Assembly (NCBI RefSeq): GCF_030247195.1
Contig: NC_080672.1
Location: 92,266,113-92,330,112 of the forward strand
Direction: 5' to 3'
Length of the DNA stretch: 64,000 nucleotides
Source of the DNA: Topomyia yanbarensis
Lineage: Eukaryota > Arthropoda > Insecta > Diptera > Culicidae
In this document: positions 46,108 through 57,467 of the stretch, piece after piece
Position numbering within the stretch: position 1 is the first letter of the stretch
How the letters are laid out: each line of letters opens with the position of its first letter
Made by a program: the position numbers and the translations under genes
Notes under the pieces: generated by a model
Database searches by the model: none
What the model was told of the DNA's origin: nothing
Seen by the model: only the letters and a program-made list of their open reading frames with translations

Positions 46108-46494
46108 GTGATGAGCCTATTTGCGCCATGTTTCTATTATCACCCTACCCATTTGAAGCCGTTGGTTAGAGCAGTGTCTGTCATCTTTGTTCAACTCATT
46201 GAGTAAAATGGTAGCACAACAATAGGGGCACTCGATTCAAGTTTTCATTGTGCTCAAACACGAGAATTTTACTGTTTTCAACGCATTTGTGTTATTATAT
46301 TGGTTCTTAACAACGAAGCAAAGCGGTTGATGTCATTTTTTACGCATTCCATTGATTGTAAGGCAAGAACTTACCGAATTAGTGAGGCACCTTGCTTAGT
46401 ATGTTGAAAATAGGCTCATTACCCTACTATGCAATATTACTTCCAAGTGGGGAAATTTAAGTAAAAACTATGTTTTCTCCACTAAGGAGAAAAT

Positions 46495-48020
46495 TGTTTC
46501 AAACTCCGGGTTCGACGGTATGGCAAACATCATCAAAACTCGGACAAACAACTGCTTTAAGATGGTTATTGCATTATGCTTCGATAGTGGTGCATCGAGA
46601 AGACCGAGAGGGTTTATGGGCCTTTTTCGTAAGTTGTGTACTTTGCACAAGCCCAAACTAACGATCAGCCAAAAGCCTGTGCACACTGGCGTAGCCGATT
46701 GGCGGGTCACCGTGGATTGACATTTTCTTTAGGCTGTGTTTCAAGGCATTGTTCAACAGCTTAATGGCAGTGTTTGTGAACACGGCTCGCAGTGTGAGTC
46801 ATTGTGTGTCGATTTATCGGTCGGCTTCGCAACGTGCGCAGGCGCATTAAAAAATATAAGAATTGTACCCCATTAGTTGTGTTGTGTTGTAATAATTGTA
46901 GTCATTAGTATTAATGTACAATTGTTATGTGCTAGTCGTATGTCTATATGCGTATGTGTTCGTCTGAGTATTTGTGACAGCTGGGTCAGGGAATGAATGC
47001 AGAACTAGCGTATATGGTAGAATAGTGGGTCATCCTTCCTAGGATTCTTTAGTCACTTTTTACGGGTGGTGAATTCGTGCATTCGATTCGATTCATTCGG
47101 GAAGATCGGATTGGATTAATTAAGGTATGCTTAATTTACCGACGCATGAAAAACTGGCTCCTATATACGCGAACATGTAATTGCAATCACATACTTACGC
47201 CCGCGATCTCGCCAACCTAAAAACACCACTGTAATTAAGCGAATGTTTCAGCAATTATAGATTTACAATCGCGTACTCAAGCATCCATCCACCGCTTGAG
47301 CGATCATGAATCGGTCGCTTCCGGAAGTCTCCATTTTCAGTACCAGAAGTCTAGGTCCATGCCTTCAATTGGACCAATTAAAAAAAAGGAAGCTCTCATA
47401 TCCACTAGACAATACGTTCCGTGGCGACATGGCCGGGAACTCTAGTGATAAGGGGTAACTCACTCCATGTCAGAACCTGAACGGTACACTGAAAACTAAA
47501 TATCAGAATGACGGTCCTCGTGACTATCCAAGAACACACGCGAATATGTGTTTGGCTAGACGGTTATCAAACAGAATTTACACACGCGAGCACAACCGAC
47601 AAACACGTTAATATACGAACGCTTAAGCCCTTCCGGATTCACGGTCCGCGAGCGATCATCCAAGAACACACGCGAATATGTAAAAGGCACAAGGTTATAA
47701 AATAGAATTTATACACGCAAAGTTACATACACGTTAGCACACGCGACATACAAACGCACACGCGATCGAACACGTTAACGTACAAATGCTCGAGCCCTTC
47801 GCGATGATACACACGATCGCGCGAAGTCCCTACGCCCGCACATACCTGTACCGTACAATGAATATCACATTCAGAATCACGGCCCGCTGCAATTGGCCTA
47901 AAGCAGTGTTTTAGTGTGCGCCATTGTCTGTCTCGTCTGCAATTGTAGTGTGTGATTCTGACGGGGAGCCCTTCCGAGAACCTAGCTCTACAGCACCAGT
48001 AGGATAACTCGAAAAAAAAA
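46495..48020 (+). mobile_element. 2-kb A-tailed repeat family, copy 3 (1.5 kb)
   Basis: The head has TTCGACGGTATGGCAAACAT then CGATAGTGGTGCATCGAGAA. The middle has TGTGCTAGTCGTATGTCTAT and GTGACAGCTGGGTCAGGGAA. One tandem landmark occurs at 47266. The tail ends AGCACCAGTAGGATAACTCG plus 9 A. The copy is about 0.5 kb shorter than copies 1 and 2, mainly by having fewer internal units. No target duplication was identified. A segment at 46680, GCGTAGCCGATTGGCGGG, resembles a weak A box. Confidence 0.7.
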
Positions 48021-50754
48021 GTTTTTTTAGCTCAATTCCATAATAATACAGCTTGCATTGACTATATTCTACGTTCAGTCAAATGAGAGACATATGCCAG
48101 TAAAACTTAGATCTTCATCTAACTAATGAAACCGAACAAAGCACCCTTCTTATTTGCTAATTTGAAGCACAGTATTCATATGTTTATAAATAACGGAGAG
48201 TATAAAGCTCCTCAACTTGCTACTATACTACAACTGGGACTTGGCCTTCATCGCAACATGTGCGCATTATTTTGTACATATTTATGTTTGGCGTTACGAG
48301 AAAGAAGTGCTCTCCGATGACGTCTGTAGAGCTGTGTATCCTTTCCTGCACAAACAGACGATGACGATTAACAATTTCTGGATTTGACATGATGCATCAT
48401 CCTAACCTATCGTGCGTCGAGGAAGATGCTGACGAGTGCAGTTATTTTGAAACGTCATCCACAATTTTTTAGCACTCTAAACCGATACTTACTTTTCATG
48501 ATGCTGAATATATGACCAACCGAAGGAAATCATAAAAAGTTTAATCACCATTCGTTCTTGTTACGATGACGGTGGGTGGGTGACGCGCCAATGTGGCCAG
48601 TAAGTAAGCCGCTCGTATATCACTATCACTTGACTCTTGGTCGGTCATATTATTAGATCTCTGTCTTTTTCCTTCTTTCTTTCTCATATGGGTGTCCCCC
48701 CACGCCTAAGGCGAGAATCGTTTCAATATATTTTTCGCAATACAACTAGGGTGTGTTTTGCATATTGCGAGTTTCATATTCAATTGGCATTCTCGCATTG
48801 CCGCCCGTCTTGCGTTGACCTGAAGAAGGCTTGCATCAAACTTCACTTCACATGCAGATAGATATACGTAAAGGAATGTGGCGCATATATGGCGCTGTAA
48901 GAAACATATGCTCTGCGGTTCGTCGCCGTTCGCTTCCAAGTGCTGTTCGATAGTTGCGTAGGGTTTATTTCAAAACTGTTGTGCCAAACAGAAAGAAGTG
49001 CACTTGAGATAAGAAACTGTGAATGCGGGGGTCAAAGGCGAACATGAACTAGCTATAGGACAAATCAACTGTAAATAAGTTTTGTTGCATTATTTCTGCC
49101 ATTAAAGATCTGTGCAGAAAATTCCAATGCCAATCAGGTTGATGCTAACTTGTTGTGTGCTATTTGAAAAGGATTTTTTATCTTGTTATGATCGAGTTTA
49201 AGAATGATTTACAGAAATAGAAGTACTAAGTTGACAGTTTTATGCAAAGAATGTGAATATTGTTCTTATCGGCGTTTGGATAAAACCCGAAACCTAACCC
49301 CTAAAACATGATATGGAACACGGACACTATATTGATCAGTTTAATCTCAGGTATATGAATGATTAGTTTATGTTGCGCGAAGAAATATTCTAAACCGCAA
49401 TATCGACACGTGCTTTGATATCGACCGCATTCCAATAGATGGTCGAGACCTTTATATGTTTATATGTTTATATGATATATTCTATGGTAGGATATTTCCA
49501 GGACTATTATCTGCTGGTAAAAAAATTGAGCAACAATGTTCCAAATCAGCGCTTCAAGGTTTCAGAGAATTAAGCAAATCAATATACAGTGACTACCGAG
49601 TGAGATTGCCAAGGAATATACCCAGAAGCTTAACGAATGGAAGACCGACCTACTGTAGATAACCTTAACGCACAATTGTTCAATGTTTCCGAATAGATTA
49701 ATAGAACACTGAAATCAGCGGAATGGAATGGTACGCTCCACGCATGGAAATGAAAAATAAAAAAACAAGCTAAGAGCCGAATGCTTGCAGCGGCTATGTA
49801 CGTCGAAATAGAAAACGGTATAGAGAGTACAAAATAAAAGTAAATCTCAAAAAAAATAAACTAGCGCATGAGGTGTAGGTATGACGAAAAGGTGGAAGAG
49901 GTAGGGTACATGGTGTATTGTGAAAGTAATGCACATAATTCTATTGTGATGTGACTATCCATCGAGGCGCTCTCGAACTTGTCAGATAATGAGATGGGTA
50001 GATGTGCCATTCCAAACGCGCCAGTCTTGGCTCACTCGGGTTATGTATTCGCACAAAGTCTGTTTTTGTTCGATTGTGTCACGGCGCGATGGAGCATTCA
50101 CTGAAACAGCGATACGCGATTTAGATTTGTGTGCGACTTTGGAAGAATGTAACTTGACACTATCAAAATTATCACTTCAAGTGGTCTGAAATGAGCATTT
50201 CGAGAATTCAATGCGGAAGGTAGCACAAAGCCTTGTGGGTGGGCCGGAAGCAGGTCACTAGCGAGTTCCACTTTGGACACCTAATATCGATATCGGATTT
50301 GGCGACTTCAAGATCAGACATCAAAGACGTTATCAAGCTCACCACGACAATGCCTCCCAGTCACACGATCTTCGTCGTCACCAATTTTTTAACCCGACGT
50401 AAGACCCTCGTTGTGCCCCACCTACCTTGCAGCCTAGACTTGGTTTTTTTGTTGGAGACGAACCAGACTTGGTTATAGTTCAATGATCCAAGATGAACTA
50501 TATATAATATGTACAATTCTTGATAAATTCAGGGAACACACAACATAATGCATTTTTGTGAAATTCAAGGTAGCGTACGATTTAGTGTAACGAACCGAAC
50601 TATGGCAGATAATTATGGAATATGGCTTTCAACAAAACTGCTTAAGCTTATCCGTATGGCGATGGATGTGCTAACATCAAGTATGTCGATGCGTTTGTGA
50701 CGGTAAATGAATTGAAGCAGAATAATGCATTCCTGCATATTAGGTTTAAGAGGG
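48021..50754. other. Probable intron, unassigned
   Basis: No transposon protein or tRNA-like box recognised. Open frames are below 85 codons. Composition is mixed, with a GC-richer patch at 50180-50460. Confidence 0.4.
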
Positions 50755-50765
50755 TCTCTTAATCA

Positions 50766-50930
50766 TTTTTTTATTTCGATTATAGAGGTTTTAACCTTAA
50801 GGTCATTCGCCTCTTCGGGTTAGAAAAATCTCTTATGAAATTTTTTTAACCCTGTGTGCGGGGTCGGGACTCGAACCCAGGTGCGATGCGTACAAGACAA
50901 TCGATTTACCAACTACGCTACGCCCACCCC
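50766..50930 (-). mobile_element. tRNA-headed SINE with target duplication
   Basis: Minus strand: GGGGTGGGCGTAGCGTAGTT with an A box (TAGCGTAGTTGG), then CTGGGTTCGAGTCCC as B box. A body with TTTTTCTAACCCGAAGAGGC follows, and the tail is TAATCGAAATAAAAAAA. Direct repeats TCTCTTAATCA (50755-50765) and TCCCTTAATCA (50934-50944) flank it, differing at one base. Pol III would transcribe it and a LINE enzyme would mobilise it. It is the best preserved SINE here. Confidence 0.85.
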
Positions 50931-50944
50931 ATGTCCCTTAATCA

Positions 50945-52125
50945 GTGGCTCATAAAAAGATGGTTTCTTGACCACAAGATCTTTTGCGTATTTTTGAACT
51001 CATATTTATTCCAAAAAAAAGTTTTTTGAATATTAAAATAAATAAAAAATGGCGGACTATTCTGATTGAAAGTTGAAATTTTAAATATTTTAGTCATTTT
51101 TTAATTAAGTGCTCGATTTTTAGTAAAATGGGATTTTTCAACACATTTTTTAGTTCAGTCTGTGCACATTTAAATTTTCTAAAAACAGTGTTTTACTTGT
51201 ATACATACTGCCATTATAAGTATATTTATCCCATGTTCTATGGGATTCCCTATATACATGGGACAAGTATGCGTAGAACGGCAGCATAGTATTTATAAGT
51301 TTTGTAATCGTGCATGGAATTTTTAAAAACCTGGTTTTCATAAAATGGGCTTCAAAATTTTAGAATGAAAAAAAATCTAAATAAAGGTAACGTACAGGCA
51401 TCAGATGTTAATCATCTATACCTGAAAATTTTCAAGAATATTCTCTGATAACAATTCTAACGATTGAAGCATAAAAACCAATTTTTTGAAGCTGACTGAT
51501 GAGGACCTTAATGTAGCGCAGTACGCGTGTTCAAACATGAAATCAACAGGTTTCGTGTAGCGGATGTCTTCGATATTATTAGTGTTGATCGCAGAGTAGT
51601 GAAAGAGGATTTTTTGCTTTTAAAAGAAATGATATTAAAATATATTTGACTTTAAATTTGGCTATATTATACAAAGTACTTGTGGCTGGTAGATAACGAA
51701 GTAGTCCAAATGAGGTTGGTTCCAGGGTTTAAATTAATAACGGTCGGTAATAATGATATTCCTCACGAGATTTGAAGGCTTGTTTCAGGCGCAAATATAA
51801 CTCGTAACCGGTTGGTCAGCCGAAAACCCAGAACCTTCCGACCCACACAGTATATACAGCTGATTTTCCCTGCTTCCCTTGTACAACCATATCGCATGGA
51901 ATGCTCGGTGTTTTTGAGCGTAGAATTCTGCTTTCAATATTCAGTACCACACATTAAGGTAGAGAATGACCCAGACACATGGTCAACGAGTTGTTTGAAA
52001 TACAGAAATTTACTGGCATAGGAAGGCTGTTAAAATACGAACAGAATACAATAGACTGGGCATGCATCGTGAACACCAGAAGAGAGTGTGTTTGTACATT
52101 ATTCTAGGAATTTTAAAATTTCACA
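50945..52125. other. Probable intron, unassigned
   Basis: AT-rich, no recognisable gene. Open frames are short. Confidence 0.4.
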
Positions 52126-54443
52126 TTTTTGTCTAGTTTCGAAAATGTGCGAAATAATCTTTTTCTCAACTTCTGTGTTCCTTAGTTTTTCGGTGGCCTA
52201 TTTTCTTAGCTTTTCGGTTACGCAGTATTACAGTTTTTCAGTTTCCTAGTTTTTAGATCCCAGATTTCTAGCTTCTTAGAGTCTTTTTTCTTTGTTTCTT
52301 TTCGTACTAGTTTCTTAGTTACTTCTCATAATTTCTCACTTTCATTTTTTAGCTTCTTATTATCTTGGTTTCAAAGCTTTTAGTTTCTCAGTTTCTTATT
52401 ATCATGAGTTTCTTTTTATCTTGTTTTCTTTTTGTTTCTTATTTCGCTAGTTTATTACCTTATTAGTTTTTAAGTTTCATTGTTTTGAAAAATTTATTGT
52501 TATCGTGGTTTCTTTATTTTTTGTTTTCCCATTTTTTAGTTACTTGGTATCAAATTTTCTTAATGTATTAGTTTTGTCGTTTGCTAGTTTCTTATTTTTT
52601 TTAGTTTTAGTCTCTTAAATTCTTCGTTTTTTGGCATCTTAGCTGGTTAGTTAATTTTTTTTAATTTCTTAGTTTCTTATATTCTTATATTCTTATTTTA
52701 TTGGTCACAGATTTCTAGTTTCTTAGAGTCTTAGTTTCTATGTTTCTTAGTGTCTTTTTTTCTTTCCTTAATTTCTTAGAGTCTTAGTTTCAATGTTTCT
52801 TAGTGTATTTTCTTTGTTTTTTTCGTACTTGTTTCTTAGTTACTTTTCTTAATCTCTCACTTTTATTTCTTAGCTGCTTATTATCTTTGTTTCAATATTT
52901 TTAGTTTCGATGTTTCTCAGTTTCTTATTATCATGAATTTTTAGTTTCTTTTTATCTTGTTTTTTTTTTGTTTCTTATTTCGCTAGTTTATTACCTTATT
53001 AGTTTGTTTTGAAAAGATTCTTGTTATCGTGGTTTCTTTATTTTTTGTCTTCCATTTTTTTATTTACTTAGTATCTAAGTTTCTTAATGTCTTAGTTTTT
53101 TGTTTGCTAGTTTATTAGTTTTTAGTTTCGTAAATTCTTCGTTTCTTAGCATCTTAGTTGTTTAGTTCATTTTTTCCTATTTTTCTAATTTCTTAGTTTA
53201 TTATATTCTTAGTTTATTATTTTTTCATTGTATTAGTTTCTAGGTTTCTCAGTTTCTCATTATCTTCATTTCGTAGTTTGTTATTAGTTTGGTTTCTTTA
53301 TTTCTTATCTCTCTAATGACATAGTTTCTCTCTTTATTTATTTCTTAGTGTACAAATTTCTTTGTTGATTAGTTTTTTAGTTTCTAAATTTCTCATTGCT
53401 TTGCTTTCTTTGTTGTCGGCCTTCCACTTTTAAGTTTCTTGGTCTCTATGTATTTTTGTCTTCTTTTTGTTTTAGTTTGTTCTGTAGTTTCTCTTAGTTT
53501 TTAAGTTTCCTTGTCTCTTAGTATCTTAGTAGTTTGATTTATTAGTTTATTATTTTATAATTTTACGTTTTTTAGTTTCTTGTTTCCTTGATTTTTATTA
53601 TCTGCTATTCTATGTATCTTATTTTTCATGTTTCTTAGTATCTAAGTTTTTTGGTCTTAGTCTTAGTAGGTTTTTTTAATTTGTTAGTTTCTTATTTTCT
53701 CAGTTTTTTGGTTCCTCAGTCGCTTAGTTTCTCAGTATCTTAATCTCAATTTTTTTAGATTCTTAATTTCATAGTTTTTTCAGTTTTTTTTTAATTTTAT
53801 AGTATCTTGCGTTCTTAGTTTCTTATTTTCTTAGCTACTAAATTTCTCTTATTATTCATGTTTCTTAAAGTCTTTATTTTATAGTGCAGGTATTCAATAG
53901 CCTCTTGCTTTCTTTTTATCATTTGTTTACTTTCATATTTTTTCACTTTAGTATTAGCAACACTTTCCATTTTCCAGGTTTTTAGACTTTGAAGTTCTTA
54001 CTTTGTCACTTTCCTAGTATGTTTCTTTCTTACCTGCCCACTTTCTTAAATTATTACTTTTCAACTTCCATATTGTTTGATATCTTACTTTATTGATTTT
54101 TTACTTTCTTACACTCTTAATTCTTTACTTTTCTACGATTTCATTCTCATATCTTCTATCTTTTTTAAATTTTTACTTCCCATCTCACCTTCTTACATTC
54201 TTATTTTTTCTTACCTTCTGGTTTTCTTCCTTACATTTTTACCTTCTCACTTGTTTAATTTTCTACTTCCTTACTTACCTACTTACTGTATTATTTTATT
54301 ACTGTCCTTCTTTCTCACTTTCTTATTTTTGTACTTTCCTACTTTTTTTGTTTTTTTCACTTTATTACAAACTTACTTTCTTATTTTTTTATTTTCATAA
54401 TTTCTTACTCTCTTTTTCTCACTTTCTTAATTTTTCACAAAGC
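52126..54443 (+). repeat. 2.3-kb degenerate TTTCTTAGTTTC-type tract
   Basis: Plus-strand words TTTCTTAGTTTC, AGTTTCTTATT and TCTTAGTTTC recur dozens of times with variation. From about 53990 the pattern drifts to TTTCTTACTTT and CCTTCTTAC. There is no fixed unit length. The open frames 54077-54400 and 54093-54512 are by-products (Phe/Leu/Ser-rich). It is a large, ageing microsatellite-derived tract. Confidence 0.85.
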
Positions 54444-54481
54444 AGGACGAATAACAGAAATTCAAATCTGTTATTCGTCCT
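54444..54481. repeat. Perfect 15-bp stem hairpin with 8-nt loop
   Basis: AGGACGAATAACAGA pairs exactly with TCTGTTATTCGTCCT across loop AATTCAAA. It marks the end of the T-rich tract. Confidence 0.85.
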
Positions 54482-54590
54482 ACATTGTTACGTTCTAGCT
54501 TGTTTATCTTAATTTCCTAGTCTGTTAGGTTCGCAGTTTTTCAGTTCCAAAATTTTCTAATTACTAATTACTAATTAAACTATGCTATAT

Positions 54591-54810
54591 TCGCATAGGC
54601 CTGCTAAGCCAAGACAAGTTTCGGCTTCACTTGTGTCTCATCGGCATAAACAGAACTTCTGCTCGAACGGGACATCACGTTTGATCAGTCGTTTGATTGA
54701 AACACATAGTGTGTTTTAGTTTTAAGGGATTTGCGTCAAGCCGGCGCTAATCTATTCCGACAATGTGTTAGTGTCGGTTTCTGATGAGGCGAAGCCGAAA
54801 CGCAACATAG
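54591..54810. repeat. MITE-family member, copy D
   Basis: Ends carry CTAAGCCAAGACAAGTTTCGG and GAGGCGAAGCCGAAAC, imperfect inverted repeats around the CCGAAAC core. The interior has GGGACATCACGTTTGATC, GTCAAGCCGGCGCTAATC and GTTAGTGTCGGTTTCTGATG, which read in reverse match copies at 45905 and 57597. Non-coding. Confidence 0.6.
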
Positions 54811-55379
54811 TATGATACTAATTAAAATTCTAATTACTTGTAAGCTGCATTAGGTTTCATATTTTTTTATTTTTCCACTTCGCCGATTCCCGATAAGATT
54901 CTCAGTATTTCCGCTTATTAGTTTTCGGGGTTCTCAGTTTTTCAGTACCACGGTTTTCCAGTTTATTAGCTTGTGATTTTTTGTTTCGTATTTCAGTTCT
55001 GTTCACAAAAGCCAAAATGTTTTTTTCCGTTTATCAGTTTGTAAACTTAGCAGTTTCTTTGTTTTTGTTACTCACACGAGAAACAATCGTTCTCAAACTA
55101 ATGAATAATGTACCAGAAATTAAGGAGCAATAATTTTACGTTACGAAAACGGAGCCTTGAACAAAAACCATGTGTTGTATAATCGTGTTCAATTTACCTT
55201 TCGAAACGCCTGCATAACGATTTCATTCGTGGAGGTATTTGTTTTGTTTTCCGAACTTCAGTCACCGCATCCACTGTGTCATTACCAAATCGTTTTTTGT
55301 CCATGAAATAGTTCACAACTGCATGAACATTATTTATATACATAAGGTTAGCTTGTGGTTTTATTCAGAAATTTAGGAG
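54811..55379. other. Unassigned AT-rich DNA
   Basis: Nothing beyond T-rich remnants up to about 55070. Confidence 0.4.
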
Positions 55380-56040
55380 CATTGCTCATGGTCCTGCTAT
55401 AAAACGTGAACTGCTTCGTGATTTATTAGATCTTGATCATGAACTGGTTTTCGTGGTTGTGAATCATAACAGTCTGCGTTTTTTTTCGTGAACTCAGAAT
55501 ATTATTTTGAACGGAATTCAGAGCGAAACTTGTAATATTATGCATGAGTTCATTCTTGCCTCGTGAACTGGATCATGATTTGTAATATATTATGCATGAT
55601 CCACTTGCTGGTTAAATAGTTCGTAAAATCATAAAATTCGTTTCCACTATTGCAATTTTTTGCATGATTTTAATATTTTATCGTGAATTATTTCACAAAA
55701 CTCGGCATATTATTCATGGTTTCGTCAAATAATTCATGATTTCTAGTATAGTATCTAACATCGTGCTCATGAAATAGTTAACAAAATCATAAAATAATAT
55801 TCATGAATTCTTTAACTGGATCATGATTCCTAGTACACTCAGGTTTCTTTACGCGGGGATACAAGCCGCGTAAACTTCAAAATCCGCGTAAAAAATAAAA
55901 AAAACCGCGCAAAAAAACGCGTAAAAAACCTGAGTGTATATTAGTAACAACTCACCATTCGTACTCGTGAAATAGTTCATAAACCATTATTCATGGATTC
56001 GTGAACTATAACAAGATACATAGTACATAAACGTCTACGG
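55380..56040. repeat. Degenerate array of ATCATGAATTCGTGAAC-like words
   Basis: Words such as TCATGAACTGG, GTGAACT, AATAGTTCA.AAAATCATAA and TATTCATGATTTC recur at roughly 60-80 bp. There is no exact unit. A 101-bp MITE (55836-55936) sits inside. Confidence 0.55.
55836..55936. mobile_element. 101-bp MITE with TA duplication
   Basis: Starts CACTCAGGTTTCTTTACGCG and ends CGCGTAAAAAACCTGAGTG, inverted repeats of about 20 bp. TA flanks both ends (55834-55835 and 55937-55938). The interior repeats CCGCGTAAA / CCGCGCAAA. The size and TA target suggest mobilisation by a Tc1/mariner transposase. Confidence 0.82.
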
Positions 56041-56175
56041 GAGTAAAAATAACGCGTCTACGGAAGAATTCTGCACAGCTGCCGTCTTGTGAGAAAATTA
56101 CTCGACCAAATATTGTTTGTACTTCTCAATCAGTATCATAACACTCCTATTACAAGATTTCGATTTACCAATTCT

Positions 56176-56408
56176 CGACAAACATATGATTACGGCTTAA
56201 AAGTCAACTGTCCAAATTCACATTGAATGGAAATTCCGGACAAACCGTAACTCGCAAATCACAGATGTTGCCAGTAGATTAAAGTTTTCTTTATCGTTAA
56301 CTGCTCTCTACTGTATTCGGCCAGTAACGGTTCGTCCGGAATTTCCTTTCAAAGAGAATTTTGATTGTCGGCTTTTACGTCGTAATCATATATTTGTTGA
56401 GAATTTAT
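56176..56408. repeat. Inverted-repeat MITE, about 230 bp
   Basis: Arms of about 80 bp: TTCTCGACAAACATATGATT and GAAATTCCGGACAAACCGT on the left; ACGGTTCGTCCGGAATTTCC and AATCATATATTTGTTGAGAA on the right. The unpaired centre is about 70 bp. Confidence 0.72.
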
Positions 56409-56539
56409 CGTGTGAAATAACAATCCGAAACGTGGCCTATTTTTCATGTTCCACAGTGTATTAACCCCATAAACATTGTTTTAGTGGGTGACATTTTCCG
56501 TATCGTTTACAATTGCAGTGAGTGATTCTGGCAGGGAAA

Positions 56540-57345
56540 CTTGCTGTTCCAGTGCCGTCTACAATCATGCATCGAACTCAAAAAGAACCGGACTGCCGAC
56601 TTACAAGAAGGTGGTGACTCCAACTCGTAATGATAAGCAGAACAAGTCAGCCATAAAACGATCGCGGAATTTGTACATGGAGATGTTGACGAGGTTTGAT
56701 TGCGTCATATAGTATAACGAAACCTAGTCAAGGTTAACCTTAAACCGCTTTCTGACTAGTAATACACCGATTGAAATAGGCAAGGAGGCAGAGATTTTCA
56801 AACGCATTAAGTTGTCGAAGTTCGTAAAGAAACATCTCGTTGAGCAGGCCATCTGTACCCGTGGCTTTTTTGTGTTTCGATAATAGATGCGATGTGGGGT
56901 TGGGATTTGAACCTAGGTGAGCTATGGGCGTACAAGGCAATCAATTTATCAACTACGCTATGCCCTTTCCTTCCTGTGGCTTGAAGAGCGACATTTACAT
57001 CGCAACCGAGACCATCAACCAAGATATTTATGTGCAGGAGTTCCTGGAAAAACGTCTGTTGCCTTCCCTAAAGCAACAAAATTGTTCCGTTTTGTTTTGG
57101 TCGGATTTAACACCCTGCTATTACGGAAAAACCATGAAGTGGTATACCTCGAACAACATCCAGTTGGTGCCCAACGACATGAATCCTCCAAACACACTAG
57201 ACCTTCGCCCAATAGACAAATATTGGGAATCATCAAGCGGATTATCAAGAAGACGGGAAAATCATGCGGCGAGGAAGGTGACCAGGGAGGCAGGGTAAAA
57301 CTTAATGGATAAAGTCAAACGAAAGGCCCACCAATTCACATTCGC
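56540..57345 (+). pseudogene. ITmD37E-like mariner transposase relic with a SINE inside
   Basis: Plus-strand pieces: LPTYKKVVTPTRNDKQNKSA, LYMEMLTRFDCVI-stop-YNET (decayed first catalytic motif), KRIKLSKFVKKHLVEQAICT, then after the SINE CGLKSDIYIATETINQDIYV, LFWSDLTPCYYGK with the second Asp, and NPPNTLDLRPIDKYWE. In the last motif Asp stands where family members have Glu, and spacing is one residue short. Ends were not found. Homologous to 18890-19500 and 45455-45649. Confidence 0.8.
56868..56975 (-). mobile_element. SINE insertion within the mariner relic
   Basis: Minus strand: GGGCATAGCGTAGTTGATAA (A box), GCCTTGTACGCCCATAGC, and GGTTCAAATCCC as a decayed B box, ending CGAAACACAAAAAA. 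GTGGCTT occurs on both sides (56861-56867 and 56976-56982). Both duplicates fall on the Cys-Gly-Leu codons, so removal restores the transposase reading. Similar in head to the SINE at 50766-50930 but with a different, shorter body. Confidence 0.8.
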
Positions 57346-57467
57346 TAAATAGGAAGCTTGAGTGAATATTTTTTCTTTATTCTGTTTGAATTGAACTTAC
57401 AAAAAAAAATTATTATCTGAATTTTAAGATATATCCTCAAAAAATATTCTGGGATTCGCAAATTACA

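Noticed and set aside
50850..50930. tRNA gene (minus strand)
   Set aside because: Followed by a SINE body, A-tail and target duplication, so it is a SINE head rather than a tRNA gene.
54077..54512. Open frames of 107 and 139 codons
   Set aside because: By-products of the pyrimidine-rich tract; they resemble membrane proteins only through TTT and CTT codons.
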